Positions 35,521 to 42,800 of a stretch of DNA of 64,000 nucleotides are shown here, piece by piece. The DNA is from Microlunatus soli (GTDB lineage Bacteria > Actinomycetota > Actinomycetes > Propionibacteriales > Propionibacteriaceae): contig NZ_LT629772.1 of the NCBI RefSeq assembly GCF_900105385.1, positions 5,084,001-5,148,000 of the forward strand. The letters run 5' to 3'. The first letter of the stretch is position 1, and each line of letters starts with the position of its first letter. Both the position numbers and the translations under genes were made by a program. The notes under the pieces were generated by a model that made no database searches, was not told the DNA's origin, and worked only from the letters and a program-made list of their open reading frames with translations.

Positions 35521-35532
35521 ATCCTATAGGAT
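35521..35532. promoter_or_regulatory. TCCTATAGGA operator, copy 2 (divergent promoter)
   Basis: ATCCTATAGGAT is a perfect 12-base palindrome between the divergent dehydrogenase (start 35513) and FAH-family (start 35623) genes. TAGGAT is a good -10 hexamer on both strands. On the minus strand it is followed by 7 bases and the GTG start. A second structure, GGTCGGC-N8-GCCGACC (35542-35563), lies in the leader of the plus-strand gene. Confidence 0.75.
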
Positions 35533-35622
35533 TCGGGGAGTGGTCGGCACTGTCGGGCCGACCTCTACGATCGGGCGTGAACGAACGGTCAGCCATAGAC
35601 GAGGGACGAGGGTTACGCGAGG

Positions 35623-36816
35623 ATGAGTCAACTCTGCGATCCGGGCAGCCTGCTGCCCGCCGATCACCGACAAGCCGTGCTGCTGGGGCGCGTCTTCGAC
35701 CCGCAGGAAGGCGGGCCGAGCGTGGTAGTGATCCGCGATGCCGAGGTCTGCGACATCACCGACACCGCGGCCACGATCAGCGAGTTGCTGGATCGCCCCG
35801 ATCTGCTCGACGTCGTCGCCAACGCTGCGCCGCGCAAGACCTGGCCGCTGGCTGACGTACTCGCTGCGACAGTTGCCGAGCCGGCGCAGGAAGTCGTCCG
35901 ATTCCTCAGCCCGATCGACCTGCAGGTGATCAAGGCTGCCGGCGTCACCTTCGCCAAGAGCATGATCGAGCGGGTGATCGAGGAGCGCGCCAAGGGTGAC
36001 GCGACCAAGGCCCAGAAGATCCGTGGCCAGATCGACGAGGCGATCGGCGGCGCCATCAGCGGGCTGCAGCCGGGCTCGGCCGAGGCCGACCGCGTCAAGT
36101 CGATCTTGATCGAGGAGGACCTCTGGTCGCAGTACCTCGAGGTCGGCATCGGTCCGGACCCGGAGATCTTCACCAAGGCTCCGGTGCTCAGCTCGGTCGG
36201 GGCCGGCGCCGCGATCGGCGTCCTGGAACGCTCGACCTGGAACAATCCCGAGCCCGAAGTGGTGTTGGCCGTGACCTCCGACGGCCGTCCGGTGGGCGCG
36301 ACGTTGGGCAACGACGTCAACCTGCGGGACTTCGAGGGACGCAGCGCGCTGTTGCTCGCCGAGGCCAAGGACAACAACGCCTCCTGCGCGATCGGCCCGT
36401 TCCTCCGGCTGTTCGATGATCATTTCGATCTTGATCAGGTGGCCGGTCTGGTGGTGGATCTTGAGGTGGCCGGTCTGGACGACGACTACCGGCTGATCGA
36501 GCAGAGCTCGATGGATCAGATGAGCCGCGGCTTGACCGAGTTGGTGCAGCACGCCCATGGTGATCACCACCAGTATCCGGACGGGTTCGTGCTCTTCACC
36601 GGCACCCTGTTCGCGCCGACCCAGGACCGTGATCAACCGGGGATGGGATTCACCCACCACCGCGGCGACGTGGTCACCATCTCCAACCCGGCCCTGGGAG
36701 CATTGGTCAACCGGGTCAACACTGCCGAGGCCGCACCGGACTGGACCTTCGGGATCCGCCGACTGATCGGCAACCTCGCCGAACGGGGCCTGCTGACGGC
36801 GCCCGCACGGCGATGA
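35623..36816 (+). CDS. Fumarylacetoacetate-hydrolase-family protein, 2-keto-3-deoxy-pentonate dehydratase-like
   Basis: A 397-residue FAH-superfamily protein. The metal-binding region includes WNNPEPEVVLAVTSDGRP, NDVNLRDFEGRSALLL and AEAKDNNASCAIGPF. Its length and long N-terminal domain match 2-keto-3-deoxy-D-xylonate or L-arabinonate dehydratases of the Weimberg pathway rather than short FAH hydrolases. An aldehyde dehydrogenase fitting the next step follows 19 bases later. GAGGG lies about 10 bases before the ATG. Function by context; confidence in the family is higher than in the substrate. Confidence 0.82.
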   Translation: MSQLCDPGSLLPADHRQAVLLGRVFDPQEGGPSVVVIRDAEVCDITDTAATISELLDRPDLLDVVANAAPRKTWPLADVLAATVAEPAQEVVRFLSPIDLQVIKAAGVTFAKSMIERVIEERAKGDATKAQKIRGQIDEAIGGAISGLQPGSAEADRVKSILIEEDLWSQYLEVGIGPDPEIFTKAPVLSSVGAGAAIGVLERSTWNNPEPEVVLAVTSDGRPVGATLGNDVNLRDFEGRSALLLAEAKDNNASCAIGPFLRLFDDHFDLDQVAGLVVDLEVAGLDDDYRLIEQSSMDQMSRGLTELVQHAHGDHHQYPDGFVLFTGTLFAPTQDRDQPGMGFTHHRGDVVTISNPALGALVNRVNTAEAAPDWTFGIRRLIGNLAERGLLTAPARR

Positions 36817-36835
36817 CCGCGACCCGTCGGGGACA

Positions 36836-38356
36836 ATGACCAACACAGCGCAGGACAGCACCACTACGAGCAGGGAGCAGCGAACGGCGATGAGCCAGAC
36901 CAACACCGCAGAACAGCACGCGACGACCGTCCCGGAGCTCAACGAGCAGGTGGAGGCCGCACATCGCGCCTTCCTGGTCGCGCGGGACGTCCCGCCGACC
37001 GAACGCAAGAACTGGTTGTACGCGATCGCCGATGCATTGGATGCTGCCGCCGGCACCCTGATCCCGATCGCCGATGAGGAGTCCCACCTGGGCGAGACCC
37101 GGCTGACCGGCGAGCTGAAACGGACCAGCTTCCAGCTGCGGCTGCTCGCCGACGACGCCGCCTCCGGTGAGCCGCTCGACCTGATCATCGATCATGCCGA
37201 CGGCGAGTGGGGGATGGGGCCGCGACCCGACCTGCGCCGGATGAGCGAACCGGTCGGCGTGGTCGGTGTGTTCGGCGCCTCGAACTTTCCGTTCGCCTTC
37301 TCGGTGATCGGCGGCGACTCCGCATCGGCGTTGGCCGCCGGGTGCAGTGTCGTGCACAAGGGGCATGAGGCGCACCCGAAGCTGGCTGCGGCGACCGCGA
37401 AGATCGTCGTCGACGCGTTGGCCGGTGCCGGCGCGCCGGACGGTCTGTTCGGCCTGGTCACCGGATTCGACGCCGGCACCGCGCTGGTCGAGCATCCGCT
37501 GGTCCAGGCCGTCGGCTTCACCGGCTCCACCCGAGGCGGGCGCGCGCTGTTCGACCGGATCGCCGCCCGGCCGGAGCCGATCCCGTTCTACGGCGAATTG
37601 GGCAGCACCAACCCGGTGTTCGTCGCTCCGCAGGCCTGGAAGGCCCGGTCGGCCGACATCGTGTCAGGTTTCCTCGGCTCGGTGAGCATGGGGGTCGGGC
37701 AGTTCTGCACCAAGCCCGGGCTGCTGATCGTGCCGGCCGGCAGTGACCTGCCGGCGCTGCTCGAGGGTGCCGATGTCGATCGCCGGCTGGGGGCGATGCT
37801 GACGCCGCGGCTGGAGGACGGCTTCCTCGGTGCGCTGCACGAGATGCGTGATCGGCAGGGGGTCAGCGTGATCGCCGGCGGCAACGGCGTCGATCAGCTG
37901 AGCGTGTTGCAGACGACCGCCGAACAGGTGCTGGACGCACCGGAGATCCTCGCCGCCGAGATGTTCGGACCGGCGACCCTGATCATCGAATACAGCCGCG
38001 ACGATGCAGCCATCGAGCTCGCCGAGGCGCTGGAGGGCCAGCTCACCGCCACCCTGCAGGCCGACGACGCCGACGACGTCGACGGACTGGTCCGGGTGCT
38101 CGCACGCAAGGCGGGGCGGATCCTCTGGAACGGCTGGCCCACCGGGGTCACCGTCAGCTACGCCCAGCTGCACGGCGGTCCGTACCCGGCCACCACCGCG
38201 CCGGCGACCACCTCGGTCGGCACCACCGCCACCCGCCGTTTCCTGCGTCCGGTCGCCTATCAGGACTTCCCGCAGGCACGGCTGCCGGAGGTGCTGCGCG
38301 ACTCTGCTCCGGCCGGTCTGCGTCGTCGCGTCGACGGGGAGTGGACCACCAGCTGA
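36836..38356 (+). CDS. Alpha-ketoglutarate-semialdehyde-type NADP aldehyde dehydrogenase
   Basis: A 506-residue aldehyde dehydrogenase of the 2,5-dioxovalerate (ketoglutaric semialdehyde) group. It has GVFGASNFPFAFSVIGGD, GFTGSTRGGRALFDR, the general-base Glu in ELGSTNPVF, and the nucleophile Cys in VGQFCTKPG. This would convert 2-oxoglutarate semialdehyde, the product of the preceding dehydratase, to 2-oxoglutarate. An alternative start at ATG 36890 gives 488 residues; the first 18 residues are low-complexity and may not be translated. Confidence 0.88.
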   Translation: MTNTAQDSTTTSREQRTAMSQTNTAEQHATTVPELNEQVEAAHRAFLVARDVPPTERKNWLYAIADALDAAAGTLIPIADEESHLGETRLTGELKRTSFQLRLLADDAASGEPLDLIIDHADGEWGMGPRPDLRRMSEPVGVVGVFGASNFPFAFSVIGGDSASALAAGCSVVHKGHEAHPKLAAATAKIVVDALAGAGAPDGLFGLVTGFDAGTALVEHPLVQAVGFTGSTRGGRALFDRIAARPEPIPFYGELGSTNPVFVAPQAWKARSADIVSGFLGSVSMGVGQFCTKPGLLIVPAGSDLPALLEGADVDRRLGAMLTPRLEDGFLGALHEMRDRQGVSVIAGGNGVDQLSVLQTTAEQVLDAPEILAAEMFGPATLIIEYSRDDAAIELAEALEGQLTATLQADDADDVDGLVRVLARKAGRILWNGWPTGVTVSYAQLHGGPYPATTAPATTSVGTTATRRFLRPVAYQDFPQARLPEVLRDSAPAGLRRRVDGEWTTS

Positions 38357-38393
38357 GCTTGTCGACTGGTCAGGAATCGGCCACGATGAGGTC

Positions 38394-38834
38394 ATGGACA
38401 GCTCGTCCCCGGAGCCCCCGATGCCGACTTCGGGGCAGCGGTTCCTGAACGGGCCGCACGGGATCCTGATCGTCGACAGCTGGCTTGGCGACCCGATCAG
38501 TCGGCGGTTGTCCCCACTGTCGATCGTGCTGGACGGCTACCAGGTCTCACCGACCCGGTGGGGCGGCAATGTGATCGCCTGCCCGCCGGGGCGACATCAG
38601 GTCGTCACCTGGGCCGACGGAGCGTTCGGCCAACTGGGAACCAGTCGGCTGGAGGTCGATCTGGCCGACGGGCAGACGCTGACCGTGTATTACCGGGTGC
38701 CGGCCGGCAGTCGCGGCCGTGCGGTCTTGTCGGTGAACCGCCCACGGACCGGCCTTCGTCTCGCCGTCGGTGTCGCCGCCGGTGCGCTGGTGGCGGCCGT
38801 CGCCATCCTCGCCGTCGTCATCAGGTCGAGGTGA
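38394..38834 (+). CDS. Small C-terminally membrane-anchored protein
   Basis: A 146-residue protein with a beta-rich N-terminal domain (about residues 17-110, with GPHGILIVDSW and GGNVIACPPGRHQV) and one C-terminal membrane helix (about 122-143) ending in RSR. The domain has the feel of a small beta-sandwich; I do not recognise a named family. It is convergent with and overlaps the TetR gene by 14 bases. Confidence 0.65.
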   Translation: MDSSSPEPPMPTSGQRFLNGPHGILIVDSWLGDPISRRLSPLSIVLDGYQVSPTRWGGNVIACPPGRHQVVTWADGAFGQLGTSRLEVDLADGQTLTVYYRVPAGSRGRAVLSVNRPRTGLRLAVGVAAGALVAAVAILAVVIRSR

Positions 38835-39480
38835 GGCGGGGCGCGGGCTCGGCGAAGCCGTTGAACAGCGCCAGCAGCTGATCGACCAACTCCGGGCCCA
38901 ACGGCGCGTGGTCGACCAGCAGCCGGTGGTAGATCGGCGCGAACAGCAGGTCGATCGTCGCCTCGACGTCGATCTCCGGCCGTACCTCGCCGGACCGGAT
39001 GCCGCGGCGCAGGATGTCGGCCGCGACCTCGCGCCGCGGCCGATGCCAGTGCTCGCGCAGATCCCGGGCGAGCTGCGCGTCGGACTCGGCGCGGGCGGTG
39101 ACGGCCCGGATCGCGGCGGCCGTCGGACCGTCGTCGGTGAAGAGCGTGATCAACGCCTGCATCTGCGCCGCAATGGCGTCCCGTGCCGAGGCGGACGGAT
39201 CGTGTTCGATGCTGCTGTGTGAACGGTCCAGCAACCCGTCCAGCACGATCGCTCCCGGGGAGGACCACCACTTGTAGAGGGTTACTCGGCTGACGCCGGC
39301 CCGGGCGGCGATCGACGACATGGAGAGCGCCGCCAGCCCACCTTCGGTGACCAGGTCGACGGCGGCAGCCAGGATCGCCGTCCGGGTGCGGCTGCTGCGC
39401 GGACGGCCTGGTCCCCGTGCCGCGGGGACCGACTCTGCTGGCATGGACTCTGCGCCTCGGGTGTGATCTGGTGTGCTCAT
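38821..39480 (-). CDS. TetR/AcrR-family transcriptional regulator
   Basis: A 219-residue regulator. The helix-turn-helix (about 35-80) reads GGLAALSMSSIAARAGVSR, then VTLYKWWSS, followed by the ligand-binding helical domain. ATG 39480 gives a normal length; a longer frame to 39855 runs antisense through the PoxB-like gene and is not used. It is divergent from the PoxB-like gene and is its likely repressor. Confidence 0.9.
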   Translation of the reverse strand: MSTPDHTRGAESMPAESVPAARGPGRPRSSRTRTAILAAAVDLVTEGGLAALSMSSIAARAGVSRVTLYKWWSSPGAIVLDGLLDRSHSSIEHDPSASARDAIAAQMQALITLFTDDGPTAAAIRAVTARAESDAQLARDLREHWHRPRREVAADILRRGIRSGEVRPEIDVEATIDLLFAPIYHRLLVDHAPLGPELVDQLLALFNGFAEPAPRLTST

Positions 39481-39567
39481 GGCAATCGCGGCTCCGTAAA
39501 TACTGAACAGAGCGTACACTAACGGGGAAGGTGTCGCCCGGTGACTGCGGGCCGCGGCGTTGCGTTC

Positions 39568-39589
39568 CATGATCGACAGCTCGATCATG
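39568..39589. promoter_or_regulatory. Perfect inverted repeat in the poxB-like leader
   Basis: CATGATCGA at 39568-39576 and TCGATCATG at 39581-39589 form a perfect 9-base inverted repeat with a CAGC loop, 21 bases before the ATG at 39611. As DNA it could be a TetR-type operator; as RNA it would be a strong hairpin just before the ribosome binding site. Confidence 0.6.
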
Positions 39590-39610
39590 TCCGACAAGCG
39601 GAGGTGTCTG

Positions 39611-41335
39611 ATGACGACGGTCGCGGAGAACATCGTTGCCCACCTGAAGGCCGCCGGGGTCCAGCGGATCTTCGGCATCCCGGGGGATTCGCTGAACGGG
39701 TTGACCGACGCACTGCGCAAGGACGGCAGCCTGGACTGGATGCACGTCCGGCACGAGGAGGCAGCGGCGTTCGCCGCTGCTGCCGAGGCCGAGCTGACCG
39801 GCGAGCTCGCGGTCTGCGCCGGCAGTTGTGGACCCGGCAACCTGCATCTGATCAACGGGCTGTACGACGCCCACCGCAGTCGGGTCCCGGTGCTGGCGAT
39901 CGCCGCTCAGATCCCCAGCGTCGAGCTCGGCGGCAACTACTTCCAGGAGACCCGACCGGAGCAGTTGTTCGCCGACTGCAGCTCCTATTGCGAGCTGGTG
40001 TCGACCCCCGATCAGATGCCCCGGGTGCTGCAGATGGCGATGCGGTCGGCGATCGAGAACCGGGACGTCGCGGTGGTGGTGATCCCGGGCGACGTCGCCC
40101 TGGCCGAAGCGGTCTCCAACCAGGTGCAGGCCATCACGCCGACCCGCTCGCGCGTCATCCCGTCCTCGGCCGAGCTCGATCAGGCTGCCGCGATCCTCAA
40201 CGGCGGCAAGAAGATCACCATCCTGGCCGGCGCCGGGACGGCCGGTGCGCACCAGGAGTTGATCAATCTCGCCGACCGGCTGGCGGCCCCGATCGTGCAC
40301 CCGCTGCGCGGCAAGGAGCACGTCGAGTACGACAACCCGTACGACGTCGGGATGACCGGGCTGATCGGTTTCGCCTCCGGTTACCGGGCGATGGAGAGCT
40401 GTGACACGTTGCTGATGCTCGGCACCGACTTCCCGTATCGTCAGTTCTTCCCGGCGAAGGCCAAGATCATCCAGGTCGACCTGCGCGGTGATCAACTCGG
40501 TCGACGGACCCGACTTGATCTTGGTCTGGTCGGTGACGTCAAGGACACCGTCGAGGGCCTGCTGCCGCGGTTGACCGAACATGCCGATCGCAAGCATCTG
40601 GACTCCGCCGTCGAGCACTACCGCAAGACCCGCCGCAAACTCGATGATCTGGCCACCGATGATCATGGCCGCAGCCCGCTGCACCCGCAGTACGTCGCCC
40701 GGATGGTCGACGAGACCGCCGCCGAGGACGCGGTGTTCATCCCCGATGTCGGTTCGCCGGTGGTCTGGGCGGCCCGCTATCTGACGATGAACGGCCGCCG
40801 CCGACTGATCGGGTCGTTCAACCACGGGACGATGGCCAACGCGCTGTCGCATGCGATCGGTGCGCAGTCGATCGACCGGGATCGTCAGGTGGTCGCGCTG
40901 GCCGGCGACGGCGGACTGGCGATGCTGCTCGGCGAGTTGATCACCCTCAAGCAGCTCGATCTCCCGGTCAAGGTGGTCGTCTTCAACAACTCCTCGCTGA
41001 ACTTCGTCGAGCTGGAGATGAAGGCAGCCGGCTTCGTCACCTACGGCACCGGACTGGACAATCCGGACTTCGCCCAGGTCGCCGAGGCCGTCGGCATCAA
41101 GGGCCTGCGGGTGGACAAACCGAAGCAGCTGAAGAAGGCGCTGCAGGAGGCCTTCAGTCATGACGGACCGGCGCTGGTCGACGTCCAGACCGTCCGACAG
41201 GAGCTGACCATCCCGCCGGCCATCACCGCCGAACAGCTGAAGGGTTTCACCCTCTATGCGATCCGTACGGTGATGTCCGGCCGCGGCGATGAACTCCTCG
41301 ACCTGGCCACCCAGAACCGCCGCCAACTCTTCTGA
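39611..41335 (+). CDS. poxB: PoxB-like thiamine-diphosphate pyruvate dehydrogenase/oxidase
   Basis: A 574-residue ThDP enzyme, the same length as E. coli pyruvate:quinone oxidoreductase. It has the N-terminal catalytic Glu in HVRHEEAAAFAA, AGSCGPGNLHLINGLYDA, and the ThDP/Mg motif GDGGLAMLLGELITLKQ ending in FNNSS. The ATG at 39611 has GGAGG upstream; the in-frame ATG at 39560 lies in the leader repeat. It would decarboxylate pyruvate to acetate (PoxB), but acetolactate synthase-like or oxidase activity cannot be excluded. Confidence 0.87.
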   Translation: MTTVAENIVAHLKAAGVQRIFGIPGDSLNGLTDALRKDGSLDWMHVRHEEAAAFAAAAEAELTGELAVCAGSCGPGNLHLINGLYDAHRSRVPVLAIAAQIPSVELGGNYFQETRPEQLFADCSSYCELVSTPDQMPRVLQMAMRSAIENRDVAVVVIPGDVALAEAVSNQVQAITPTRSRVIPSSAELDQAAAILNGGKKITILAGAGTAGAHQELINLADRLAAPIVHPLRGKEHVEYDNPYDVGMTGLIGFASGYRAMESCDTLLMLGTDFPYRQFFPAKAKIIQVDLRGDQLGRRTRLDLGLVGDVKDTVEGLLPRLTEHADRKHLDSAVEHYRKTRRKLDDLATDDHGRSPLHPQYVARMVDETAAEDAVFIPDVGSPVVWAARYLTMNGRRRLIGSFNHGTMANALSHAIGAQSIDRDRQVVALAGDGGLAMLLGELITLKQLDLPVKVVVFNNSSLNFVELEMKAAGFVTYGTGLDNPDFAQVAEAVGIKGLRVDKPKQLKKALQEAFSHDGPALVDVQTVRQELTIPPAITAEQLKGFTLYAIRTVMSGRGDELLDLATQNRRQLF

Positions 41336-41380
41336 TCTGCGGGTGACGGTGTTGTCGGCGGGGGATGACAGGATGGTGCC

Positions 41381-42352
41381 ATGGCGCGGGCGGTGCAGGT
41401 GTACGGGCGGGCGGTGCTGATCAGCGGACCCGAGGGTTTGCTGGCCGATCGCGCCGTGGCAGAGCGGCTTGCCGTTGCCCGCAAGGACGACCCCGAGGTG
41501 GAGATCTCCCAGGTCGAGGGCGGGACGCTGGACGCCGGCACGCTGGCCGAGATCACCAGCGCCTCGTTGTTCTCCAGCCGTCGGGTTGCCGTGATCAGGG
41601 ATCTGGGTTCGGTGTCGGCAGACCTGCATGCCGAGATCGTCACGTTGGCGACCCAGCCACTGGAGGACCTCGGACTGCTGCTGGTGCACCCAGGAGGCAA
41701 CAAGGGCAAGGGGCTGCTGGACAAGCTGAAGAAGGCCAAGATCGAGGTCGTCGACTGTCCGACCATGAAGACCTGGGATCTGCCGAAGTTCGTAGCGGCC
41801 GAAGCCCGGCGAGCCGGTGCGACGATGGAACCGGAGACCACCCAAGCGGTGGTCGACGCGGTCGGCCACGACCTGCGGTCACTGGCCTCCGCGGTGTCCC
41901 AGTTGGCTTCCGACAGTGACCAGCGGGAGATCCCCCGGGCCCTGGTCCAGCGCTATTTCGGTGGCCGGGCCGAGGTGACCAGCTTTGCCGTCGCCGATGC
42001 CGCGCTGGCCGGTCGTGCCGGGCAGGCGATGGAACAGCTGCGGTGGGCGCTGTCCACCGGCGTCGCACCGGTGCTCGTCACCAGCGCGCTCGCGTCCGGA
42101 CTGCGCAGTCTCGGCAAGTACGTCGCCGCCGGAGGCGGGATGCGGGATGCCGATCTTGCTCGGGAGATCGGGGTGCCGCCATGGAAGTTGAAGACCCTGC
42201 GGGCGCAGTCCCGTGGTTGGGACGAACGCGGTGTCGCGCACGCGCTGCGATCGGTGGCGGTGGCTGACGCCGAGATCAAGGGCGCCGCCGATGACGCCGA
42301 GTTCGCGTTGGAACGGGTCGTGCTCTCGGTCGCCCGCGGCCACGGCCGCTGA
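41381..42352 (+). CDS. holA: DNA polymerase III subunit delta
   Basis: A 323-residue clamp-loader subunit that opens the sliding clamp with the gamma/tau and delta-prime subunits. Motifs include VLISGPEGLLADRAV at the N-terminus, LFSSRRVAVIRDLG, and the C-terminal lid domain with GMRDADLAREIGVPPWKLKTLRAQSRGW. The conserved neighbours rpsT and lepA downstream support the call. Confidence 0.95.
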   Translation: MARAVQVYGRAVLISGPEGLLADRAVAERLAVARKDDPEVEISQVEGGTLDAGTLAEITSASLFSSRRVAVIRDLGSVSADLHAEIVTLATQPLEDLGLLLVHPGGNKGKGLLDKLKKAKIEVVDCPTMKTWDLPKFVAAEARRAGATMEPETTQAVVDAVGHDLRSLASAVSQLASDSDQREIPRALVQRYFGGRAEVTSFAVADAALAGRAGQAMEQLRWALSTGVAPVLVTSALASGLRSLGKYVAAGGGMRDADLAREIGVPPWKLKTLRAQSRGWDERGVAHALRSVAVADAEIKGAADDAEFALERVVLSVARGHGR

Positions 42353-42373
42353 GCGGTCACAGGCACGCAAAAA

Positions 42374-42401
42374 TCCCGGCCCCCGTACGAGGGGACCGGG
42401 A
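42374..42401 (-). terminator. Rho-independent terminator of rpsT
   Basis: On the minus strand, TCCCGG plus CCCC pairs with GGGG plus CCGGGA around a short loop, and the hairpin is followed by ATTTTTGCG. It lies 17 bases after the rpsT stop. It may also slow transcription of holA from the other side. Confidence 0.85.
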
Positions 42402-42417
42402 CAATGCCGAGTTGGGA

Positions 42418-42681
42418 TCAGCCGAGCTTGGCGGCCTGGGACGCGATCGCCGACTTGCGGTTCGCGGCCTGGTTCTTGTGGATGACGCCGTTGCTGGCAG
42501 CCTTGTCGAGCTGACGGGTCGCGGCCCGGGCAGCCTCACGTGCCTTGTCGGCGTCGCCGGCCGCGGCGGCCTCGCGGAACGCGCGCACGGAGGTACGCAG
42601 CGACGACTTGGCGGCCTTGTTGCGCTGACGCGCTGCCTCGTTCGTCTTGATCCGCTTCATCTGGGACTTGATGTTCGCCAC
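42418..42681 (-). CDS. rpsT: 30S ribosomal protein S20 (bS20)
   Basis: An 87-residue basic helical protein, [18 protein letters not shown] at the start and IASQAAKLG at the end, the normal length for bS20. It binds 16S rRNA early in 30S assembly. The GTG start at 42681 is chosen on homology; a longer frame to 42738 adds residues not found in bS20. GAGG lies 9 bases upstream. It is convergent with holA. Confidence 0.97.
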   Translation of the reverse strand: MANIKSQMKRIKTNEAARQRNKAAKSSLRTSVRAFREAAAAGDADKAREAARAATRQLDKAASNGVIHKNQAANRKSAIASQAAKLG

Positions 42682-42800
42682 GTGGCAAGCCTCTGACATC
42701 TCGAAGTTGGTGGTGGAACGCGATCGATGGGAACCCACCGGACGCGACAGTCAACGATATCAGCGCCCTCCGGGCGGGACAAATCGCAGAACCGTCGAGG

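Noticed and set aside
35524-37188. 554-codon minus-strand frame
   Set aside because: It is antisense to the FAH-family and aldehyde dehydrogenase genes.
38690-41869. 1059-codon open frame on the minus strand
   Set aside because: It is antisense to poxB-like, TetR-region and holA genes, with no domain; GC-rich codon bias keeps the reverse frame open.
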